A stretch of DNA of 64,000 bases from Cephalotus follicularis (lineage: Eukaryota; Streptophyta; Magnoliopsida; Oxalidales; Cephalotaceae), in assembly GCA_001972305.1 (NCBI GenBank), contig BDDD01000371.1, forward strand, positions 280,671-344,670, read 5' to 3'. Numbering within the stretch: position 1 is the stretch's first letter; each line of letters begins with the position of its first letter. The position numbers and the translations under genes are program-made. Below, one piece after another: positions 32,042 through 42,207 of the stretch. Below the pieces are notes generated by a model. It saw only the letters and a list, made by a program, of their open reading frames with translations, had not been told where the DNA came from and searched no databases.

Positions 32042-32225
32042 TGTTATGTAATCATTAGCTGTCATAGGAACAGTTATGTAATAAGTTGTCATAGGATCAG
32101 TTAGGCAATAAGATGTCATAGAATCAATTTTTATTTCAAAATAATTACGTAGATTGTGATTCATCGCTATAAGTAGGGATTTGAGACAAATGAAATAATA
32201 TGATTTAGTTTTCTCACATTGTACA
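32042..32225 (+). repeat. element H 3' LTR
   Basis: TGTTATGTAATCATTAG...CACATTGTACA, 184 bp. It has one more copy of the 27-bp repeat than the 5' LTR. Confidence 0.8.
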
Positions 32226-33209
32226 AAAATAAAAGAAATGGTGTCTCTTGAGTGTTATATACAACAAATTGCACCTTGGAAAACTAAATGCCATTTTCTC
32301 TTGGCAATACCACTGTATATAATGCTTAATTGGTCACCACTTATGGCCATCTCCTACAAGCTAGGAGAACCCTTAGTTACTGTAAATAGATCTTGAACTC
32401 CCATTTCAAAGGGTTTTCCACTGCTTCATTCTCAGAAGGTCACCTCACTCCTTAAACAACCGCAGTTACATTGTGTGTGTGTGTGCGCGCGAGAGAGAGA
32501 GACAGAGAGAGATCATCAATTTCGCACATGACATCTAGCTCCGTAAGGGCCTTTCGACCTAATCTCCCTCAAGATTGCCCTAATATCTTCTCAAGCCACA
32601 ACTTACCATTTCAATTATTTGGTACACCTCCCTCCAAAATGAACATATAAGCTCTAGGAAGCACGTACATACCCAAGAAAGCAGCATGTACGTGTTGGCA
32701 TGGACAAATCCCGACAAGTGATCAACATGTTGGTGACGATCAACGGTGTCCGACATGCAATCAACGGACAACTGACATGTTTTGCGGGTAAAACTGTAAA
32801 AGAAACTATAAGAAGAAGATTGTACCCTGCTCTTATTACTTGGCTCTCACCAAGGAGAGCCTCGTTTTTTGCTCTAAGTTTGATTTCTGGACTAGCTCTT
32901 GCATTTACTTCTGTCTTGAAACAATGAATGATGCATAGAAATTGTGGATTTGTGTTTACATAAATTTATTATGGGATTTTGTTTATTATACACACACACA
33001 CACAAGCGTTCTTATTTTAAAGAAATTTAGTGTCAGCGTGTAGTGTCACGTGTCCATGTCGATTCTATAAAGCATAAGCTACCCAACCCACCATCCTTAA
33101 AGGAAATAACTAACACAACCCTCTCTCTCTTTATAGGCACACGCATGCACACAAATACAAACACAGAGAGATTGATACAAATCTTGAAAAGATAGGTGAG
33201 TAAGAATAC
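32226..33209 (-). other. intron sequence between element H and the exon at 33210
   Basis: No transposon is recognised. It contains a TG/CG/AG microsatellite (32471-32512), an AC run (32988-33004) and a CT run (33121-33131). A 75-codon frame at 32700-32927 has no family I can name. The base 33209 side is the splice donor (GTATTC) of the exon that starts at 33210. Confidence 0.55.
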
Positions 33210-33373
33210 CTCGAGCCCTCAATCATGCAGACATAACGGAGCACGTTTCCATTTAAAGAAGCGTTTTTAACTTTCTCTTCCATACTGTCATCAAGCAATA
33301 CAAGCCCCCTATCCAAAAATTCTTCAACAGACATCACTGTGGGTCCCATTTCTTCAGGATACAAGCTCTCAAT
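33210..33373 (-). CDS. HSDH: homoserine dehydrogenase, internal exon (third from 3' end)
   Basis: A 164-base exon encoding IESLYPEEMGPTVMSVEEF, a stretch with LLDDSMEEKVKNASLNGN, and VLRYVCMIEGS. This matches the part of homoserine dehydrogenase after the catalytic signature, with the well conserved ESLYPEEMGP. The acceptor reads 'ttgtgtag', the donor 'gtattc', and the final two bases AG pair with the G that opens the exon at 5681-5750. No stop or frameshift. It lies between the 27.5-kb intron carrying element H and the 7.2-kb intron carrying a Mutator-like element. Confidence 0.87.
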
Positions 33374-33868
33374 CTACACAATAGTCACAACCAATAGCCC
33401 AAGAAGACGAAGAATAAAAGAAAGAAAAAATAAGGGTAAATCTCATTTTGGCATCGCCACATATGGGGTTGATTTTAATTCTGCACATAACTTTTGTTTT
33501 GTTTCGATTTGATGGACAACATACGTCATTTGTCTCATTTGACGCCTGTCGTCACCCTCCATTAGTAACTTAACGGAAAATAACTAAAACAACGTCGTTT
33601 TCAATACTTTATTCATTAAATATCAGGTGTCATCTGATAAAAATATAACATCCCATTTTACCACACCACATTTACAAAAGTTTTAATTTGACGCGCAAAA
33701 CATAAAAATATCTCTCTCTATCTCTCATATATCTCTTTCTCTCTGTCCCATCTCTCTGACCCTGTTTGAAATAAATAAAAGGAAGTTTATAAAGTGAAAA
33801 ACTAGACTTTGCTACAAAAGTTGTGTTAATAACATACGACATCCTTTTCTCATGATAAACTTCTAAGG

Positions 33869-34623
33869 ATGGATGACAACACAAAAAGGCGCCGTAGACA
33901 AACTACTACAAGAAACGAAGGAAGTAACGTGCTGGAACTCTCGCACTTATTAACCTGCAACAACGGGAATAACGGAGAGCATCAGGATCGAAATATGCCC
34001 ACGTTAGGGAAGTTTGCTAAACAAAACCCTGGCCCTTTTTTTGGAGTTGAAAGCCCAATTGAAGCAAAAGAATGGATATTGGGCATTGAGAAGAATTTTT
34101 TTAGCCATAGACTGCACAGATCATCAGAAGGTGAATTTCGCAACCTCCAAACTCTCAAGAGAGGTAGATCAATGGTGAAGAATGATCCAGCGCATGAGGA
34201 CTCGACAAGAGATTGATTAAATGAAGTGGGAAGGGTTTATCGAACTCTTTTTAGGTAAATACTTTCCTCAAACTTGAAAAGACAAAATGGAATACGATTT
34301 TCTAATGTTCATTAAAGGTTAGAAAGAGTCGGTATCACAGTACAAGATACATTTTACTCAATTATCTCGTTTTGCACTACACTTGGTAGCAAGTGAAGAA
34401 AAGAGGGTGGATCGTTTCCGCCAAGGTTTGACGCCGATCATTAGGAGACTTCTTATGGGCCAAGAACTACAGACATTTCAAGGGGCATTGCAGAGTGCTC
34501 TTAGAGTGGAAACAAATAACTTAAGTTATCAACAACGGGGAGAGCAAGGGACACAAAAGAGGAAGTTTGACAATCCAAGTGGTGGACCATCTAGTAACAA
34601 GAGAAGTAATAAGGCAAAGTAGC
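33869..34623 (+). pseudogene. Ty3/gypsy gag fragment
   Basis: Plus-strand pieces: PTLGKFAKQNPGPFFGVESP then EAKEWILGIEKNF (33990-34095), WEGFIELFLGKYFPQ after a frame change (34228-34275), and 34383-34620 with VDRFRQGLTPIIRRLLMGQE followed by a polar tail rich in Gln, Lys and Ser. This is the gag domain of Ty3/gypsy elements (Retrotrans_gag type). No zinc knuckle, protease or reverse transcriptase follows. Stops and a frameshift disable it. Confidence 0.75.
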
Positions 34624-34738
34624 ACCAAGGACTCCAATGCCCTACTACATATATTGAAAGTTCAATTTAAATTAGTGACCTTTTAAAAGTTCAAATTAAG
34701 AGTGTTGAAAATTTTGCAACGTCACGATTGATAAAAAT

Positions 34739-34924
34739 TTGGTAAAAATTTCGACTGAAAGCATACATAAGAGTTACGCTAACAATCGACGACGCCATCT
34801 AGAATTAACAGAAGGAGATTTTGTGTTCTTAAAAGTATCTCCCTGGAAGGGAATCAAGGGATTTAGAAGAAAAGGAAGCTCAAACCGCATTTTATTAGAC
34901 CATTTTAGATATTCAAGAAGATAG
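34739..34924 (+). pseudogene. Ty3/gypsy integrase C-terminal fragment
   Basis: The 61-codon frame includes SYANNRRRHLELTEGDFVFL and KVSPWKGIKGFRRKG, the typical C-terminal integrase segment. It lies only about 115 bp after the gypsy gag, so protease, reverse transcriptase, RNase H and the integrase core have been deleted. No chromodomain is visible after it. Confidence 0.72.
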
Positions 34925-35379
34925 GGACAGTTGCTAATTGATTTATTTAGACATTGATTTCAATTAATTACATATTTGATATTAGGACAATTTAGTCTTT
35001 AATGACTGATTTTGTCCTTAACAGCAAATTTGGGATTCATTGGTCTTTAAAGCCTAATTTGATCTTTAGTTGACTCTTTGTATATATATGGAAGGTTCTA
35101 TAATTATGTAAAGGATAGTTGTACATGTAATTGTAAACTGCCTAGAAATTAAGGCATGACTGTTGTTAATAAAAGTTATATGAGGGTTGTAGAACCTCTA
35201 TGGAGGTCAACCCAATTCATCCAATCTTTGTTATTTGTTACCTCTGTTATTTGTTATGGGATCATAGGCATACTGGTTTTTTTATCAATCCTTGATGTAT
35301 TTTCGTTGAAAGAGAAGTTCATTCTCTGAGACTTCTTTATTGGCAGTCTATTTTGCATCTCTATAGAAATCTTGGATAT
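34925..35379. other. AT-rich non-coding, possible gypsy LTR remnant
   Basis: Follows a short purine stretch (GATAGGGACAG). It includes a TATATATAT box (about 35079) and 'aataaaagtt' near 35170, features compatible with an LTR, but no matching partner LTR is in the window. Confidence 0.3.
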
Positions 35380-35687
35380 TGTTAATGTACATATAATATG
35401 AGGGATCCTACATTAAAGGACATTGATATTACAGATATTTAGAGTATCTTAGACTGATTCAGTTACACATAATTATGCACTTATTACTCGTAATATTTAG
35501 GCATAAATTGTGGATCTGGTTTGTATTGTACAGCTATATATATGAATAGCTTTCTCCGTAAATAATATAGAAGTGAAATAGAAAACTTCAATCCAAGTTA
35601 CTTGTCTCAATTTAACATGGTATCATAGCTAGGTTCATGATATTTGGATTTTCTTTTAGTCCTGTTCACGCCTTTTTTCATTCTCAG
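35380..35687 (+). mobile_element. copia element 'J': LTR, primer site and start of leader only
   Basis: LTR 35380-35618 (TGTTAATGTACATATAAT...CTCAATTTAACA), then TGGTATCATAGC (35619-35630), a one-mismatch primer site. The leader words 'ggattttcttttagtc' and 'gttcacgcctttttt' match the F leader at 63575-63620 in inverse. The rest of J is gone; at about 35688 the sequence switches to the minus-strand A2 reverse transcriptase. Confidence 0.75.
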
Positions 35688-37570
35688 AGTAGCGTTGCGA
35701 GAAGCCACGCGATACCATCATTGCACTAAATTTCTCAAACCAAGCCCTAGGAGACTATTGGAGACCATAAATTGCCTTTTGTAGTCTGCACACCCGAGTT
35801 TCATTCTCCCCCTAAGCAACATAACCTGAAGGTCGCTCCATATAAACTTGCTCACTAAGATCACCATATAAGAACACATTTTTGATATCCAACTAAAATA
35901 ACGGCAAATTAAAGTTAACAGCCAAAGAAATGATTAAACAAACTGAGTTCAACCGAGCAACCGAGGAGGTCTCAAAATAGTCAACACCATAAGTTTGAGT
36001 ATACCACTTGGCAACCAGACGAGCTTTGAGTCGCTCAACAGACCCGTCAAGATAGTACTTAATAGTATACACCCATCGACACCAAACAAGATCCTTACCA
36101 GGTGGTAAGTCCACTAAACTCCATGTATTACGAGATAAAAGAGCATCTATTTCCACAACCATGGCCTCCTTCCATCCTGGAATATGGAGGGCCTCAACAT
36201 AGGTTTTGGGTAGAGATGTAGTAGACAAGGATAAGGCCAAGGCATGGATAGATGATGGCAAATAAGAAATAGAAACATAGTTATCAATGGAATAAATAAG
36301 ATTAGATTTCTTAGTGAGAGAACTTACCTTTTCGCAACTCAATGGGTAGATCATTAGAGGAGGAAGATTGTGGAACTTCACCAGAGGAACAAGACGGTGG
36401 TGGAATCGATACGGGTGTAGCTGGTGGTATCTCTGTCTGGGAAGTAGTTTTCTGCCGCCATTGATTGACCTGGTCATAGAACTCAAATGGTGGAGACGAC
36501 CTATTAGGAGTATCTGAAAAAGGAACCAAAGACGACACCTGCCAAGCAACCCTGGAAACCGTAGGAAATGGACCAAAATAAGAATGGCCTTCAAAAAATG
36601 TAACATCAGCACTGACAAAATACCTTTGCCCTATAGGGTTATGACACTTATAGCCTTTCTGGGTACTAGAATAACCAAGAAAAACACATTTAGTAGACCA
36701 AGGGGAAAGTTTACCAGTGGTAATATGTAGATTGTGAACAAAACAAATACACCCAAAAATACAAGGAGGTAAGTGAAAAACCGGTTGATTGGGAAAAATA
36801 ATAGAAAAAGGAGACTTGTCGGCAAGAACAGAAGATGGCATGCGATTAATGAAATAACATGCGGTAAGAACTCTTTCTCACCAAAATTGTTTTGGAACAT
36901 CCATATGCATCATGATAGTACGAGCCAACTCAAGCAAATGTCTATTATTACGTTCCGCCACCCCATTTTGTTGAGGCGTGCACGAACAACTAGTCTGATG
37001 AATCATACATTGTGCTACACAAAAACTTGAAATTTCATTTTGTACATATTCCAAAGCATTATCAGAACGCAAAACTTTAATAAACATACCAAACTGCGTT
37101 TTTATTTTATCATAAAAATTTTGGAATACAGAAAGAAACTCAGACCTGTCCTTTACATATATAACCAATTGAGACGAGAGTGGTCGTCCACAAAGGTGAC
37201 GAAATACATGAACCCCTTTCTATTCCGGACACGACAAGGACCTCAGATGTCCGAATGGATTATAGCAAATAACGCAAACTACGAGCCATAGTACGAGGAG
37301 GATAGGAACTACGATGATGTTTACCCAACTCACATGCTTCACATTCTATCTTAGACACTGGCTTAAAAGACGGAAAAATTAGCTTTAACCGAGCTAAAGA
37401 GAGATGACCTAATCAACAATGCCACTAAAAATGAGTCACACCACCACTAAAAGCAACAGCAGCAGAAGAAGTAGCAACTCCACAGTCAAGATAGTACAGT
37501 CCATCTTTCTCATGCCCTCCACCAATCTTCTTTCTCGTGTGAAGGTCCTGAAAAACACAATGAGTCGGAA
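35688..37570 (-). pseudogene. element A2 integrase and partial reverse transcriptase
   Basis: Minus strand. Gag-pre-integrase at about 37560-37310 has stops. The integrase frame 37168-36878 reads LRSDNALEYVQNEISSFCVA and PQQNGVAERNNRHLLELA. A second part, 36841-36311, has KCVFLGYSSTQKGYKCHNPI and a linker with PPPSCSSGEVP. Reverse transcriptase begins at about 36190 ([52 protein letters not shown]). A partial motif at 35760-35700 (AWFEKFSA) is the last homology. The Trp-Lys codons at 36165-36185, lost in A4 and A5, are intact here. Confidence 0.78.
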
Positions 37571-37742
37571 AGAATGTTACTAAGCAACGTAAGACCTTAG
37601 TTAACTGACTAACAGAAAGAAGGTTTAACGGTAATTGAGGAACATGTAGGACGGATGAAAGATTAATGGAGGAAGTTGGAGAAACGTTACCATAGCCTGA
37701 TACGGAAGTGGATGGGTCATTAGCAAGTATAACAGATGAAGA

Positions 37743-38908
37743 CTAGTTAACATGATTTAAAGAAGTAAACAATAATGACTTACAGGTCATGTGAGAAGAT
37801 GCCCCAGAATCAATAATCCAGGGCGGAGTTGTGGAGGTAGAGAAGGCAGTTGTACCTGCATGAGCAAGAGTAGCCGAGGATGTGGACCCAATAGATGTGT
37901 TATTAGATGTCTCAAGAGTCTGTAAACGTCGCAAAATCTGAGAAAGATCATTACGTTGCGAAGTAGAACTACCACTCGATATTGGACCCTGTGGAGTATC
38001 TCCAAATGAAACACTATCATGCCCACCATCTAACACTGCATGATTAGCTGTCTTATGTGCCCAATCTAGCTTGCCATGCTTGTCCCAGCAATAATCTATG
38101 GTATGACCATTCTTGCCACAGTAACTACACTTCCTAGGTTGTCTGTCACCAAAAGAACTACCACGACCAATATTAGCACCATGACCTCCCCCTGAACCAC
38201 GGCTACGGACCCGACCCCGACCAACAGTAAAGGCCGAGTTGTCCTTGGGAGAGGACTCGTGCTGCATAGGATAAGCAACACGCTGAAGTCGAGAGAAGGT
38301 ATCTGTAGAGATGGGACAGTCTCACTAGCAAGAATATGTCCTTTTAGCTTTTGGAGATCAGGATCTAGGCCAGCAAGAAATTTAGAAACCAGAAATTTAG
38401 AAACCAGAAATTCATTTCGTTGTGTCTTAAGTTTATCAATATCATTGGTGAGAGGCTGAAATACATTTAATTCCTCAGCAAGACCCTTGAAAGTGCTATA
38501 ATAATCATGTAGAGGCTTACTAGATTGGTGAAGATGAAACATTTTGTCATAAAGATCATACACCCTATTCATATTCTTGTCTTGAGAATAAGTGTCCTTC
38601 AAATCATCCCAGACACCCTTAGCAGTATTATGAAACATTACATTTGCAACAATCTCAGGCTCCATGCTGTTCCACAACCATATCAAAATCACTGCAGTCT
38701 CCTGCATCCAATCTTCATATCCACTAGTATCAAGTGCCGAAGGATCAGAGGTAAAAAACTTGAGTTTCTTCTTAGCCATAATATATACCTTCACCGCTTG
38801 AGCCCACAACAAATAATTAGAACTCCCTTCTAGTTTAATGGAGGTAATAGTAACATTAACTGTCTCATTTGGTGATGGAGTCATAGGAAGAACTTTAGTT
38901 TCAGCCAT
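37743..38908 (-). pseudogene. element A2 gag and protease
   Basis: ATG at 38908 opens gag: SPNETVNVTITSIKLEGSSN, YEDWMQETAVILIWLWNSME, AKGVWDDLKDTYSQDKNMNR and LHDYYSTFKGLAEELNVFQP. A 15-bp tandem duplication near 38380-38410 gives SKFLVSKFL. A frameshift near 38310 moves the reading to 38267-37743, which holds the Gly/Arg-rich segment, the zinc knuckle CSYCGKNGHTIDYC (about 38120) and the protease site PWIIDSGASSHMT (about 37800). This is the clearest gag of family A in the window. Confidence 0.82.
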
Positions 38909-39169
38909 TGTAAAACATTAAAGCAATACTATAACATCATTGTACAACGAAAACCAGATTTGATTTCTCTGTATGCCATGGAAACGTCGTCACCGGACAG
39001 AGGAACCAATTGTCGGAGACGACGGCCCGATGGAGAAGATGACCGTTGAGATAGCTTGCCGAGATAGCTTGCCGTTCAGAGAAAGGAATGGCGCGATTAG
39101 AGCTACTGTGACCAGTGCGGCACCCTTTCTTTTTTTTTCTTTTTTTACTTTCCTATCGCTCTGATACCA

Positions 39170-39332
39170 TGTAACAAATTAGAGAACATGATTTGTGTGT
39201 TTTCTAATCACACAGTCTTATGTATTTATATTCATAAAATACTCAGATTCATACAACCTGGACATATAACAAATAAGGAAATAACGATTAATAGACTTTA
39301 ACTTAGCCACTAATCGCTCATAACTCTTGACA
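39170..39332 (-). repeat. element A2 5' LTR
   Basis: Plus-strand text TGTAACAAATTAGAG...CATAACTCTTGACA, next to primer site complement GCTCTGATACCA. Confidence 0.82.
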
Positions 39333-39415
39333 TACTTCACTATAAATATAATGTGATTAGTGCAGTGTAGATAGGGTTTTTGTCTGACACTTATATCTCT
39401 GATTTGTAACTAACA
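39333..39415 (+). repeat. family-B-like LTR, 3' part
   Basis: 'TACTTCACTATAAATATAATG...TTTGTAACTAACA' matches, in inverse orientation, the LTR at 17452-17587. Its first half should lie left of A2 but is not present. Confidence 0.65.
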
Positions 39416-39571
39416 AAATTAATCATTATTACAATTTACATAGAAAATTAATTAATTAATTACAGTCAATCAATGCAATAACAAAATAATTAATTAATAA
39501 ATAAAAACTCACCTAGTTGATTGAATTTCTTAATTATTGAAAAAGTAATGAAAAATAATATGTAACTTATT

Positions 39572-39624
39572 TCTAATTATATATATATATATATATTAAA
39601 TAGTTAATCTAATTAACAAAATGC

Positions 39625-39670
<46 letters not shown>
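39572..39670. repeat. (AT)n and (AG)n microsatellites
   Basis: An AT run at 39577-39596, then AT followed by about 17 AG units at 39624-39670, inside the right arm of the MULE. The left arm has a CT-rich tract in the mirror place (33710-33765). Confidence 0.85.
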
Positions 39671-39671
<1 letters not shown>

Positions 39672-39858
39672 ATAATTTAAGTGTCTATTAGGGAGAGGAA
39701 AAGGGGAAAGGGGAGAGGGAGAAAGCGAGACAAAGAGTGAGTAACATAGGAAGAGAGTAATAAAGAGAGTTTGAGTGATGAAGAGAGAGAAAATGGGGAT
39801 GTCATTTATGTATTAGATGACACATGTGCCATGTTAAGTTATTAACAGAAGGTGACAA

Positions 39859-40308
39859 TGTTGGAATTGGCATCTACTTCGACATATCTACAGTACAACT
39901 ATGACCCTATCGCTCGGGGATTCGGGAGTTTCGCTCTCTGGTGAGCGGACGGGGGTCCCGCTCTAGGTCAGCGGGAGGGGGCTCAGGGCCAGCACCCCCG
40001 AAAGGACACCAGGTTTTCTTAATCGGATGCAGGCCTGGTATTAATTATTAGTAGTTTGGGCCTGGCCCATGAATAGGTACTTGAATACTAGGGTTTTTTA
40101 GTATTGCTTCTATAAATTATGAGGGTTTCTTATTCTCTATTGTAACAGAGAGTGGTGTAAGGAGACTATTGAATCTATAGTAAAATCTCTTTGTGCAGGA
40201 CGTAGCGCCCTGAATTGGGGTGAACTTGGGTAACTCTGTGTCTTTTACTTTATCGTTATTTTCTGTTTTGTGTGATTGACTGCTAGACAGGGATATCAAA
40301 ATCGTACA
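39859..40308 (+). mobile_element. solo LTR, 450 bp, in the right arm of the MULE
   Basis: Starts TGTTGGAATTGGCATC, ends AAAATCGTACA, flanked by GACAA (39854-39858) and GACGA (40309-40313). Removing it restores the terminal repeat, which in the left arm reads on through 'GTGACGACAGG'. The R/U5 region has 'cttctataaattatgagg' as a likely TATA zone and 'gcaggacgtagcgcc', a copia-like U5 word. No coding. Confidence 0.78.
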
Positions 40309-40432
40309 GACGACGGCCGCAAAATTGGAAAAGTGACATATGTTGTGCTTCAAATTGAAACAAAACAAAAGCTATGTACAAAAGTGAAATCGGACCCCAT
40401 ATGTGGGAACGCCAAAAATGGGATTTTTACCC

Positions 40433-40584
40433 AAAAAATAATACTCCAATAATTTCGACTTTAGAAATAGTGGCATTGATATACAACATATAAGAGCTTT
40501 AAGCTTCCAGCAACCATAAACATTACTGGTTAAGACATTCATTATAATCATCACAAATAGGGAAACGAGAAATTTAATGCCAAC
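40433..40584 (-). other. intron sequence right of the MULE
   Basis: Starts with the right 9-bp target duplication (40433-40441) and continues as ordinary AT-rich intron to the donor site (GTTGGC on the minus strand) next to the exon at 40585. Confidence 0.7.
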
Positions 40585-40638
40585 CTTTATGCTATCCAAA
40601 TTAATTCTCTTGCCTAGAAGTCGAGCAAGGATCAAAGC
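40585..40638 (-). CDS. HSDH: homoserine dehydrogenase, internal exon (fourth from 3' end)
   Basis: Fifty-four bases, eighteen codons: ALILARLLGKRINLDSIK. This is the helix directly after the catalytic signature. Acceptor 'attcag', donor 'gttggc', both phase 0. It joins in frame to the Lys ending the exon at 40928-40968 and to the Ile starting the exon at 33210-33373. The frame remains open into the intron, so exon borders rest on splice sites and family similarity. Confidence 0.86.
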
Positions 40639-40927
40639 CTGAATCATGATCCAGAGAAAAAGAAACAGGAATCGATTAATTTAGTTGGTGATGCTGGACA
40701 TTGTAGTTCATATATTGCACATGGCATATTTTTGTGGATCGAACAGATTGTTCAGATCCAAGCGAAATGAAAAGTCAAATATATATTCTCTTACTTCTAA
40801 CACTATAACTGGATGATTATCTGATAACAAATCCTAGAGGAGAATGATGACAATGATATGGAATGCACATGCATGTTTGTGAATATGTATGCATGAGCAA
40901 TGTATTAGGAACATAATATCCACAAAC
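40639..40927 (-). other. homoserine dehydrogenase intron, 289 bp
   Basis: Normal-sized AT-rich intron with donor 'gtttgtgg' and acceptor 'attcag' (minus strand). No insertion is visible. Confidence 0.8.
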
Positions 40928-40968
40928 CTTCCTGGCAACATCCATCCCACTAAGATCTTCGCGTGGAT
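40928..40968 (-). CDS. HSDH: homoserine dehydrogenase, exon with catalytic signature
   Basis: Forty-one bases. Two bases finish an Asp codon, then PREDLSGMDVARK. With the split Asp this fits the homoserine dehydrogenase signature D-P-x2-D-[LIVM]-x-G-x-D-x3-K. The Asp and Lys at its end correspond to the catalytic pair known in yeast homoserine dehydrogenase. Acceptor 'tgtggcag', donor 'gtttgt'. The preceding exon, which would supply the first base of Asp and the NAD(P)-binding domain, is not found up to 64000, so the upstream intron exceeds 23 kb or the gene is broken beyond this point. Confidence 0.86.
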
Positions 40969-41140
40969 CTGCCACAATTAAAATATGCAAAAACTACATC
41001 AATAAAAAATACCTAAATAGTTTTACGCAACTACTATCTTAGGGGAAATTTTCATTTATGAATAATATTCGAGTATAGCATAACAAAAGTCTCATTATAT
41101 AGTAAGATAAACCATAATTGCCAACTAATAAAATGAAACA
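40969..41140 (-). other. intron sequence between the signature exon and A3
   Basis: AT-rich; no exon or repeat recognised. Confidence 0.6.
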
Positions 41141-41344
41141 TGTTAAGAGTTATGAGCGATTAGTGGCTATATTCCCTTTGTATTTTCTTATTTATTATTT
41201 TCTTATTTGTTATATTTCCTTATTTGTCGTATTTCCTTATTTGTCACATTTCCAGGTTCTATGAACCTGAATATTTAATGAATATAAATACATAAGACTC
41301 TGTTATTAGAAAAACACACAAGTCATTTTCTCTGTTTTGCTAAA
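41141..41344 (+). repeat. A3 first LTR with expanded U3 repeat
   Basis: TGTTAAGAGTTATGAGCG...TTTTGCTAAA. A unit of about 16 bp (ttccttatttgttata) occurs about five times at 41185-41265; other family-A LTRs have one to three. The final CA has become AA. Confidence 0.8.
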
Positions 41345-41869
41345 TGGTATCAGAGGTCTAAAAAATAAATAAAAAAAAAATCTAAAAAAAACAGATAGTA
41401 GGAACGAAAAAAAAACTCAACAAAAGAAAAAACCCTAGCTACGCCACCCTCACCTCACCTCAGCGCCACCTCTCTTCTCCAACTCGCCAGCTCGCCAACA
41501 TGTCGACAAGACCTTCCGGTCATCTTCTCCGGCGCTTTAGCGCTCTTCCGATCGCCTTTCGGGGGTTTCGGTGACACGTTTCCAGCACCGGTTGCACCGA
41601 TCATCTCCTTAGGCGCTCCAGTTCTTCTCTTCCACCACTGATTTTGTCAAAAGCCAAAGTTCCACGATGATCTGTCACTGTGACGATGGTTTGTCTATCT
41701 GGTTTGATGGTGTTGTTCTCCTCTTCATGTTTTGGCGTTAATATGAAGCCGTGAAGCTTTCTGCCATGGTTATATTTTTCGTCTGTGGTGATTGTTAGTG
41801 TGTGGTGATTGCGTGGTGTGTGGTGTGTTGCCTAGTTTAGTGTATTTTGTGAAGTTTTTTTTTTTTTTT

Positions 41870-42190
41870 TTTGTTTTTTTTTTCTTTTCTGTGAGAAAGA
41901 GAGAATTGTCGGTGTGTTTGTGTTTGGAGGAGATTTGGAGAGAGAGAGAGAGAGAAGGGGATGAGAGGGGAAAATGGAGAAAGAGAAGTGAGAAAAAGGA
42001 TTAGGGTTAGCTTTTTATACGAGGGTATTTTGGAGAAACAAAAAAATTTAACAGAAAATGCTCACGTTGTTAACGAAAAATGAACGTCAGGTGAGTATTT
42101 GTAATATTGGAAAGTAGAAAGACCTAAATATTATAACGTCTAAACCTCATGGTGGTATTTGTAATTTACCCTTATTACTTTAATAAAATA
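41870..42190. repeat. possible MULE-type terminal repeat remnant in the A3 leader
   Basis: On the minus strand from 42173 the sequence begins AAGGGTAAATTACAAATACC and passes words on a coding-gene-like GA-rich flank. This is a style common at ends of plant Mutator-like repeats, and it starts GGGTAAA like the MULE at 33432. No partner end or 9-bp duplication was found. It interrupts the otherwise homologous leader. Confidence 0.35.
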
Positions 42191-42207
42191 TTTTGTATAA
42201 TTATATG

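Larger units (their letters stand above)
6399..32225 (+). mobile_element. outermost Ty1/copia element 'H', split by a cluster of later insertions
   Basis: A 5' LTR at 6399-6554 and a clearly related 3' LTR at 32042-32225 have the same orientation. Between them the expected order gag, protease, integrase, start of reverse transcriptase is readable on the plus strand up to 10552. The end of RNase H then resumes at 31634 and runs into a polypurine tract. Flanks AAAAC (6394-6398) and AAAAT (32226-32230) are a 4/5 target duplication. Everything from 10553 to 31633 belongs to other elements, and most of H's reverse transcriptase and the start of RNase H are missing, so the locus has lost sequence as well as gained it. 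Treating the two halves as one element is inference from LTR family, orientation and flanks. Confidence 0.75.
35688..39332 (-). mobile_element. copia element 'A2', 3'-truncated, nested in the MULE
   Basis: Minus strand: 5' LTR 39170-39332, primer site 39158-39169, leader with ATG-rich text, gag from 38908, protease, integrase and the first part of reverse transcriptase, ending at about 35688. RNase H, polypurine tract and 3' LTR are missing. To its right lies the 3' part of a family-B-like LTR, so A2 landed in that LTR and the far half was lost with A2's end. Confidence 0.8.
33432..40432. mobile_element. Mutator-like element (MULE), 7.0 kb with nested insertions
   Basis: Left end GGGTAAATCTCATTTTGGC and the inverted right end (GGGTAAAAATCCCATTTTTG on the minus strand) align over about 130 bp, with shared CCACATATGGGGT and CTTTTGTTTTGTTTC. 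Similarity continues further in, past 'TAACTTAAC' and 'GTGTCATCT'. Both ends are flanked by an identical 9-bp AAAAAATAA (33423-33431, 40433-40441), the length Mutator transposases make. No transposase is seen. Inside are gypsy pieces, element J, A2 and a solo LTR, so the original cargo is unclear. It fills the intron between exons 33210-33373 and 40585-40638. Confidence 0.85.

Noticed and set aside
32700..32927. 75-codon frame with a hydrophobic C-terminus in intron sequence
   Set aside because: Length is within chance for this DNA, no family is recognised and no promoter or splice context is evident.
41792..42004. 70-codon frame rich in Phe and Glu/Arg
   Set aside because: Made by a poly-T run and a GA-rich tract in the A3 leader.
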